From Vibrio sp. STUT-A11 (GTDB lineage: Bacteria; Pseudomonadota; Gammaproteobacteria; Enterobacterales; Vibrionaceae), in the NCBI RefSeq assembly GCF_026000435.1, contig NZ_AP026763.1, positions 1,488,001 to 1,552,000 of the forward strand: DNA of 64,000 nt, given 5' to 3'. The position numbers were made by a program, and so were the translations under genes. Under the pieces are notes generated by a model that was given only the letters and a program-made list of their open reading frames with translations, did no database searches and had not been told where the DNA came from. Shown here piece by piece: positions 59,677 to 64,000 of this stretch; the stretch's first letter is position 1, and every line of letters starts with the position of its first letter.

Positions 59677-59805
59677 CAACTAACAAAGCATTCAAGAGGG
59701 ATTCACAACGCTTGGCAGTTTTGGTTTGAATTAGCTTAAGTGTTTACGGCACAATGCTTTAGGTCGGGTGGAATGCGTTGTTCACCCCTTAATGCGGCGT
59801 TATAC
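59677..59805 (+). repeat. attC site 12
   Basis: Left core AACTAACAAAG, right core GTTATAC. Body ACAACGCTTGGCAG and GCGTTGTTCACCCCTTAATGC, close to attC 8. Confidence 0.85.
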
Positions 59806-59819
59806 AACAAGGAGGAAAA

Positions 59820-60167
59820 ATGAAGAGTTGTCCAAAATGTGAATCTACGAAAGTAGATAAGTTAAACTATGGGAAAAAAGCAGGGGCAACTGTAGGAGGC
59901 GTTGGTGGCGCTGCTGGAGGTGCAGTTGCAGCTACGGGAGGTGCTGCTGCTGGTCTCAAAGCAGGGCTCGCTCTAGGTGCTTTCGGTGGGCCTATCGGAG
60001 CAGCATTGGGCGGCACTATTGGCAGTATCGCTGGAGCTGTAGCAGGCGCAGTTGCAGGAGCTGGTACTGGTGCAGCAGCCGGAGCCGTAGCGGGTAAGGT
60101 CATTGATGACAATGTATTGGATAACTTCGAGTGTTTAGATTGTGGTTATAAATTCAGCGAAGATTAG
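59820..60167 (+). CDS. Cassette gene: zinc-ribbon protein with internal glycine zipper
   Basis: Protein of 115 residues. C4-P-K-C7 at the start and C105-L-D-C108 at the end could form one zinc ribbon. Between them, residues about 18-95 are almost only glycine and alanine in a GxxxG-type repeat (GGVGGAAGGAVAATGG and similar), a glycine-zipper stretch expected to insert in or stack on membranes. GGAGGAAAA precedes the ATG. A ribbon split by a glycine zipper suggests a membrane-associated hairpin held by zinc; this is inference. Confidence 0.8.
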   Translation: MKSCPKCESTKVDKLNYGKKAGATVGGVGGAAGGAVAATGGAAAGLKAGLALGAFGGPIGAALGGTIGSIAGAVAGAVAGAGTGAAAGAVAGKVIDDNVLDNFECLDCGYKFSED

Positions 60168-60174
60168 CTTGCTT

Positions 60175-60294
60175 GTATAACAATCTGTTTAAGAGTGATT
60201 CGCAACGCTTGGCATTTTTGCTATGCGTTGCGTGTTGTGTTTAAGGTGGTATGCGGTAGCTTCGGTATTGCGTTGCTCACACCTTAACAGGGCG
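60175..60294 (+). repeat. attC site 13, right core split by IS copy 3
   Basis: Left core GTATAACAATC, body GCAACGCTTGGCATTTTTGC and GTTGCTCACACCTTAACAGGGCG, cut at 60294. The right core GTTATAA resumes at 61637-61643 after the IS. Confidence 0.85.
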
Positions 60295-61628
60295 CTGGCG
60301 GATCCCCTCATAATTCACCTAAGCCACAAGTGTGTGTGAGACGTTGATATTCCAACATAGCCCAATGATATTGGGATCCTTTTATTTGGTATCTCCGATG
60401 ACAACGTACCTCTTTACCCAGTCTAGGGATGGATAGTACTCGGCGATGTTTGATGGTGTTGGCTTGGAAGTCATAATGCCATTGAGCTTGCATGGCGATT
60501 AAGCCATTCCACCACATGATGATTTCTGCCATTAGCGCCATGAGCAGCAGGATATCGATACGATTCGTACAGCGAGTTCGATTGTGGCGCAGTGCCAATC
60601 CGTAAGCGGGGCTTTTTAGATCTCGAAACGACTCTTCAATCTGCATTCTTTTGGCGTATAAGCGAGTGATTTTAACGCCATTCAATACCTGATTGGGGAT
60701 GTTTGTTACTAGAAGCCAAGGCTCTTTTGCACCTTTGTGGAATACTTTTCCTGCTGAATGCTTTTGGCAGGTTCGGCTGTGTCGATGGGGTTTTCTGCCT
60801 TTAGGTTGACTCTTGTATAAGTAGGCAAAGCATGTGAGCGGCGAACGCCGTGCTAATTGGCTTTCCCCTAAAAACTGCGGCGTGTCAGTTGCCTGAGGAT
60901 AGAAGGTCTTGTTCCATTGCCAAGGTGCATCACCACATTTGATCGAGACTTCGCCACGTACGCGTCCCAACCAGAACCAACCTTTATTGGCGACTTGCCG
61001 AAACCATGTATTTCTAAATCCAGCATCCGAGACAATGATAGGAGTGCAGCCTTCGGGCAGGAGCGTTTGAAGCTTATCGAGAAAGTATTGATGGCTCTTT
61101 GGAGAGTTGTAGTTTTTGTATTCAAACGCCTGCTCATAAAGCGTGACGGCTCGACCTTTAACGGCGACTGAAGCGCGCAATGTCATATAACGTAGCTGCT
61201 CACGAACATCTGACCAATCAACGAGCACCACAGGAAAAGGGTTGGCACGGGTAATAAAGGACGCATGCCACCTATAAATGGCGTCTTTTTCACGGTGTAG
61301 GTTGCGATTACCGAGCAATCGGTCGATACGTTTAATCGCATGCTTTACGGTGGTATCGGTGTCGAGTGCGCGCCCAATTTTGGTCAATGTGAGATCAGAG
61401 CCGTCGAGTACAGTTTTGGTTGCAAGCATCAGAGATCTCAGTCGTTTTTTGTGAATGTCAGGGCATTGATTCTCGAGAGTTTGCTGTAGAATTTGAATGT
61501 CGCGCATCGTTAGGGTTCCCTATTAAATCCATTTAATCAGGTGTGTTTTTGGCGAAATTCATTAGATCAGAATGAGCGATGCGCGTCTACTCATTGTTTT
61601 ATATAGAAATTATGAGGGGATTCGTAAG
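60295..61628 (-). mobile_element. IS10-like element, copy 3
   Basis: 1334 bp. It has a perfect 9-bp target duplication AACAGGGCG (60286-60294 and 61629-61637), so this insertion is an undisturbed transposition into the attC right arm. Confidence 0.95.
60308..61507 (-). CDS. IS10-like transposase, copy 3
   Basis: Intact 399-residue protein identical to copies 1 and 2. The presence of its exact target duplication makes this copy the best guide to the element's ends. Confidence 0.95.
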   Translation of the reverse strand: MRDIQILQQTLENQCPDIHKKRLRSLMLATKTVLDGSDLTLTKIGRALDTDTTVKHAIKRIDRLLGNRNLHREKDAIYRWHASFITRANPFPVVLVDWSDVREQLRYMTLRASVAVKGRAVTLYEQAFEYKNYNSPKSHQYFLDKLQTLLPEGCTPIIVSDAGFRNTWFRQVANKGWFWLGRVRGEVSIKCGDAPWQWNKTFYPQATDTPQFLGESQLARRSPLTCFAYLYKSQPKGRKPHRHSRTCQKHSAGKVFHKGAKEPWLLVTNIPNQVLNGVKITRLYAKRMQIEESFRDLKSPAYGLALRHNRTRCTNRIDILLLMALMAEIIMWWNGLIAMQAQWHYDFQANTIKHRRVLSIPRLGKEVRCHRRYQIKGSQYHWAMLEYQRLTHTCGLGEL

Positions 61629-61658
61629 AACAGGGCGTTATAACCTAATGAGGTCAAA

Positions 61659-62240
61659 ATGGAAGTATTCAGTTCTTTAGCTACGATAATTGGTCTGATT
61701 TATAACTTCAAATCAGATCGAAAGTCAGCATCTGACGATGAGTATCAAGAATTTGTAAATTGGCTTAGCGATAAAAGACATAAAAGTGTTATTGAAGAAC
61801 TTCATACAAATCAGCTTCTAGGCTTGAGTATTAAAGGTTTACTTCAACAAAATCACGATTTAGTACTGAGTAAACTTAATCATTTAGATGAGTCCTTACT
61901 TCAGCTAGCTTCTGGTATAGAGGGCTTTCATGAAATTGCTAGTGCTATTAACCCAAACGCGGAAATTTCTGATCAAGCAATGACAATTTTGAGGAACTTA
62001 GTTGAGTCTCAAGGTAGTTTTATTTTGGAGTCAAAAACTCTCTCCGGCACAGACTATCGTGTTTATGATGGTGACAGACGATCATTAGGTATCACTGAAT
62101 ACCGTTTTGTAGACGATGATTTCAATCTTTTATGCTCACTTGGTTTGCTCATGCTCGATTTCAACGGTTCAGGAAGTCGAATGTTTCGTGTGACAAGAAG
62201 TGCAGTTAAGTATATCGCGCAGGTTGATGGGCGGTTATAA
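61659..62240 (+). CDS. Cassette gene: unknown protein
   Basis: Protein of 193 residues, unrecognised. The first 18 residues (MEVFSSLATIIGLIYNFK) are amphipathic or weakly hydrophobic. The middle is helical (VIEELHTNQLLGLSIKGLLQQNHDLVLSKLNHLDESLLQLASGIEG). The C-terminal third looks like a winged helix (ITEYRFVDDDFNLLCSLGLLMLDFNGSGSRMFRVTRSAVKYI). Such helical-plus-winged-helix proteins occur in defence loci, but nothing here proves that. The stop overlaps attC 14. Confidence 0.75.
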   Translation: MEVFSSLATIIGLIYNFKSDRKSASDDEYQEFVNWLSDKRHKSVIEELHTNQLLGLSIKGLLQQNHDLVLSKLNHLDESLLQLASGIEGFHEIASAINPNAEISDQAMTILRNLVESQGSFILESKTLSGTDYRVYDGDRRSLGITEYRFVDDDFNLLCSLGLLMLDFNGSGSRMFRVTRSAVKYIAQVDGRL

Positions 62241-62360
62241 CAAATTGTTCAAGAGGGATTCGCAACGCGTGGCATTTTTACTGTGCGTTGGTTTTAGTGA
62301 TTAAGGTGGTATGCTGAGGCATCGGTATTGCGTTGCTCACCCCTTAACAAGGCGTTAGTA
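62234..62360 (+). repeat. attC site 14
   Basis: Left core GTTATAACAAAT overlapping the stop of the preceding gene, right core GTTAGTA. Body CAACGCGTGGCATTTTTAC and GTTGCTCACCCCTTAACAAGG. Confidence 0.85.
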
Positions 62361-62781
62361 CGGGTTTTGACATCAAAGGTCATAAGTTTTGGTGTTTATC
62401 TGTTTTGGCGCTCATATTTACACCGTCAAGTTAGTGCCTTTCACGTTCTTTCCGGTGGCACTATATGCGGAGTGTTCGCTTTGATTTCACCGTTTACGGT
62501 TTCTAACTCTTAGCCTATTTCTTTGGCGCTTCTTCATTTTTGTGGCGGCTTCTGAGTGAATCTTGGTTGCTATTGGTGCTGCCGTCGGAGTGCGAGGATC
62601 GAATCCTTTTCTAATTTGAAGCCAGTTGAAGTAGGGTATTTCGGTGTGGTTTTCTTCTAGCCAACTTTCGTCTCTCAAAGACGGTAAAGTTTTGTAGCTG
62701 TCCGTCTCACTTCAGTGTTCAAAGCCTTTCATATCATCTCATTTTTCAATATCTTGGAGCGCATAAATAGAAGTAGCGCAT
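62361..62781. other. Cassette without a convincing gene (family A), conserved hairpin
   Basis: Homologous to 58196-58616. The identical block here spans 62434-62467 with AGTGCC/GGCACT arms (62433-62462). Its small frames are not shared with the other copy, which argues against coding. Confidence 0.6.
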
Positions 62782-62908
62782 GTACTAACAAATTGCTTAA
62801 GAGTGATTCGTAACGCGTGGCATTTTTACTATGCGGTGGCTTTGGTGATTAAGGCGCTGTGCGGTAGCTTTTGCATTGCGTTACTCACACCTTAGCAAGG
62901 CGTTATGT
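62782..62908 (+). repeat. attC site 15
   Basis: Left core GTACTAACAAAT, right core GTTATGT. Body TAACGCGTGGCATTTTTAC and GTTACTCACACCTTAGCAAGG. Confidence 0.85.
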
Positions 62909-62922
62909 GAATGGAGGTCAAA

Positions 62923-63432
62923 ATGTCTTCTGTGCCAAGAAATAAGGATGAATTGGAGTTGGCTATAAACTCAATATTTCCGAAACTCATGGCTGACTAT
63001 CGTTCAATTCCGGAAAGCGAAGCTCGCAAACCTGGAGTAGAGGGAAACGTCAAAGGTACAGTCATTAGCGTTAGTGATACAGTGGCTTACTTGATTGGTT
63101 GGGGAAAACTCGTTCTAAAATGGCATCACTTAAGATCTCAAAACCAACATGTTGATTTCCCGGAAACTGGTTATAAATGGAACCAATTAGGCTCACTCGC
63201 TGAAAGCTTCCACGAAGAGTACTGTGAGTGGAAATATGATGATTTACTCATTGAGCTTGAGTCTACAGTTAACGAGATACTTTTACTCATTTCAAGCTTA
63301 AGTGACCATGATTTGTATGGTGTTGCGTGGTATGAACAATGGACTTTGGGGCGCATGATTCAGTTTAATACATCATCACCTATGAAAAATATGCGTACAA
63401 AAGTTCGGCGTTTCAATCGAGAATTCACATAA
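62923..63432 (+). CDS. Cassette gene: ClbS/DfsB-like four-helix protein, copy 2
   Basis: 169 residues, differing from the copy at 57566 at only four visible positions (K to E in ESKARK, R to K in GWGRL, R to C in EEYREW, M to L in QWTMG) plus silent changes. The start is the ATG at 62923 after GGAGG. It is a duplicated cassette with a different attC. Confidence 0.88.
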   Translation: MSSVPRNKDELELAINSIFPKLMADYRSIPESEARKPGVEGNVKGTVISVSDTVAYLIGWGKLVLKWHHLRSQNQHVDFPETGYKWNQLGSLAESFHEEYCEWKYDDLLIELESTVNEILLLISSLSDHDLYGVAWYEQWTLGRMIQFNTSSPMKNMRTKVRRFNREFT

Positions 63433-63546
63433 CAAACTGTTTAAGAGTGATTCGCAACGCGTGGCATTTTTATTATGCGTTGGTTTTAGTGTTTAAGGTG
63501 GTATGCGGCGGCTTCGGTATTGCGTTGCTCACACCTTAACAGGGCG
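63427..63546 (+). repeat. attC site 16, right core split by IS copy 4
   Basis: Left core ACATAACAAAC, body GCAACGCGTGGCATTTTTATT and GTTGCTCACACCTTAACAGGGCG, cut at 63546 by the IS. Confidence 0.85.
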
Positions 63547-64000
63547 CTGGCGGATCCCCTCATAATTCACCTAAGCCACAAGTGTGTGTGAGACGTTGAT
63601 ATTCCAACATAGCCCAATGATATTGGGATCCTTTTATTTGGTATCTCCGATGACAACGTACCTCTTTACCCAGTCTAGGGATGGATAGTACTCGGCGATG
63701 TTTGATGGTGTTGGCTTGGAAGTCATAATGCCATTGAGCTTGCATGGCGATTAAGCCATTCCACCACATGATGATTTCTGCCATTAGCGCCATGAGCAGC
63801 AGGATATCGATACGATTCGTACAGCGAGTTCGATTGTGGCGCAGTGCCAATCCGTAAGCGGGGCTTTTTAGATCTCGAAACGACTCTTCAATCTGCATTC
63901 TTTTGGCGTATAAGCGAGTGATTTTAACGCCATTCAATACCTGATTGGGGATGTTTGTTACTAGAAGCCAAGGCTCTTTTGCACCTTTGTGGAATACTTT
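63547..64000 (-). mobile_element. IS10-like element, copy 4 (partial)
   Basis: Begins with the same CTGGCGGATCCCCTCATAAT end in the same orientation, after AACAGGGCG. The window ends inside it, so its right flank is not seen. Confidence 0.9.
63560..64000 (-). CDS. IS10-like transposase, copy 4 (C-terminal part)
   Basis: The C-terminal 146 residues of the same transposase, including RMQIEESFRDLKSPAYGLALRH and the end THTCGLGEL. The N-terminal part lies beyond the window. Confidence 0.9.
   Translation of the reverse strand, partial: KVFHKGAKEPWLLVTNIPNQVLNGVKITRLYAKRMQIEESFRDLKSPAYGLALRHNRTRCTNRIDILLLMALMAEIIMWWNGLIAMQAQWHYDFQANTIKHRRVLSIPRLGKEVRCHRRYQIKGSQYHWAMLEYQRLTHTCGLGEL

Noticed and set aside
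59867..60112. Reverse-strand Pro/Ala-rich frame of 81 codons
   Set aside because: It is the antisense of the Gly/Ala-rich stretch of the zinc-ribbon cassette gene, where stop codons are rare by composition.
49606..63546. Regularly recurring repeats that might be a CRISPR array
   Set aside because: Units are about 90-130 bp, imperfect, end in GTTA-type cores and are separated by gene-sized segments; no cas genes are present. They are attC sites.
1..64000. rRNA or tRNA genes
   Set aside because: No rRNA-like sequence or tRNA cloverleaf was seen, including near the P4-type integrase where a tRNA would be expected.

Overview
The window looks like chromosomal DNA of an agar-degrading marine Vibrio. 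This is inferred from AT-leaning gammaproteobacterial coding style, a cassette array whose attC sites resemble one another as in Vibrio superintegrons, an IS10-type IS, and a large set of red-algal carbohydrate genes. There are no rRNA, tRNA or CRISPR features, so species cannot be fixed from sequence alone.

Region 1 (1-6115) holds a binding-protein-dependent sugar ABC transporter (permease cut by the left edge, solute-binding protein, MalK-type ATPase), a FadR-type GntR regulator and an AldA-like aldehyde dehydrogenase that is a candidate 3,6-anhydro-L-galactose dehydrogenase. Region 2 (about 6150-13490) is a mobile-element graveyard: an IS3-family remnant is split by a group II intron with visible splice junctions and by an IS110-family element, a second IS3 fragment is split by another IS110-family element, and a third IS110-family element follows. 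Every transposase there is broken. Region 3 (13611-32242) is the agar locus: MFS sugar transporter, MalM-like lipoprotein, GH2 beta-galactosidase, GH117 neoagarobiose hydrolase, LamB-like porin and three GH50 beta-agarases. The three agarases carry different export signals: probable lipoprotein, GlyGly-CTERM surface anchor, and plain signal peptide. Near-palindromic TTGG-N4-CCAA sites lie in front of most of regions 1 and 3 and suggest one regulon under the GntR protein.

Region 4 (32459-37708) has a sodium:sugar symporter, a GH36 alpha-galactosidase and a LacI-type regulator. Region 5 (37924-46063) is a complete mannosylglycerate pathway: PTS transporter, alpha-mannosidase, glycerate kinase, mannose-6-phosphate isomerase and MngR-type regulator. 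Mannosylglycerate (digeneaside) and galactosylglycerol (floridoside) are red-algal solutes, so regions 1-5 together look like a kit for consuming red algae: wall agar plus cytoplasmic solutes.

Region 6 (46294-49416) has three co-oriented genes: a P4-type tyrosine integrase, a protein resembling a recombinase without its catalytic half, and an unknown protein. Region 7 (49606-64000) is an integron cassette array with one truncated and sixteen further attC sites and no integron integrase on the expected side. Its cassettes encode a GIY-YIG-like protein, a Phd/ParE-type toxin-antitoxin pair, a nuclease-like protein, tautomerase, acetyltransferase, VOC protein, two near-identical ClbS/DfsB-like proteins, a zinc-ribbon/glycine-zipper protein and unknowns. 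Several cassettes have no convincing gene. Four copies of one IS10-like element all sit at the same point of the attC right-hand core box.
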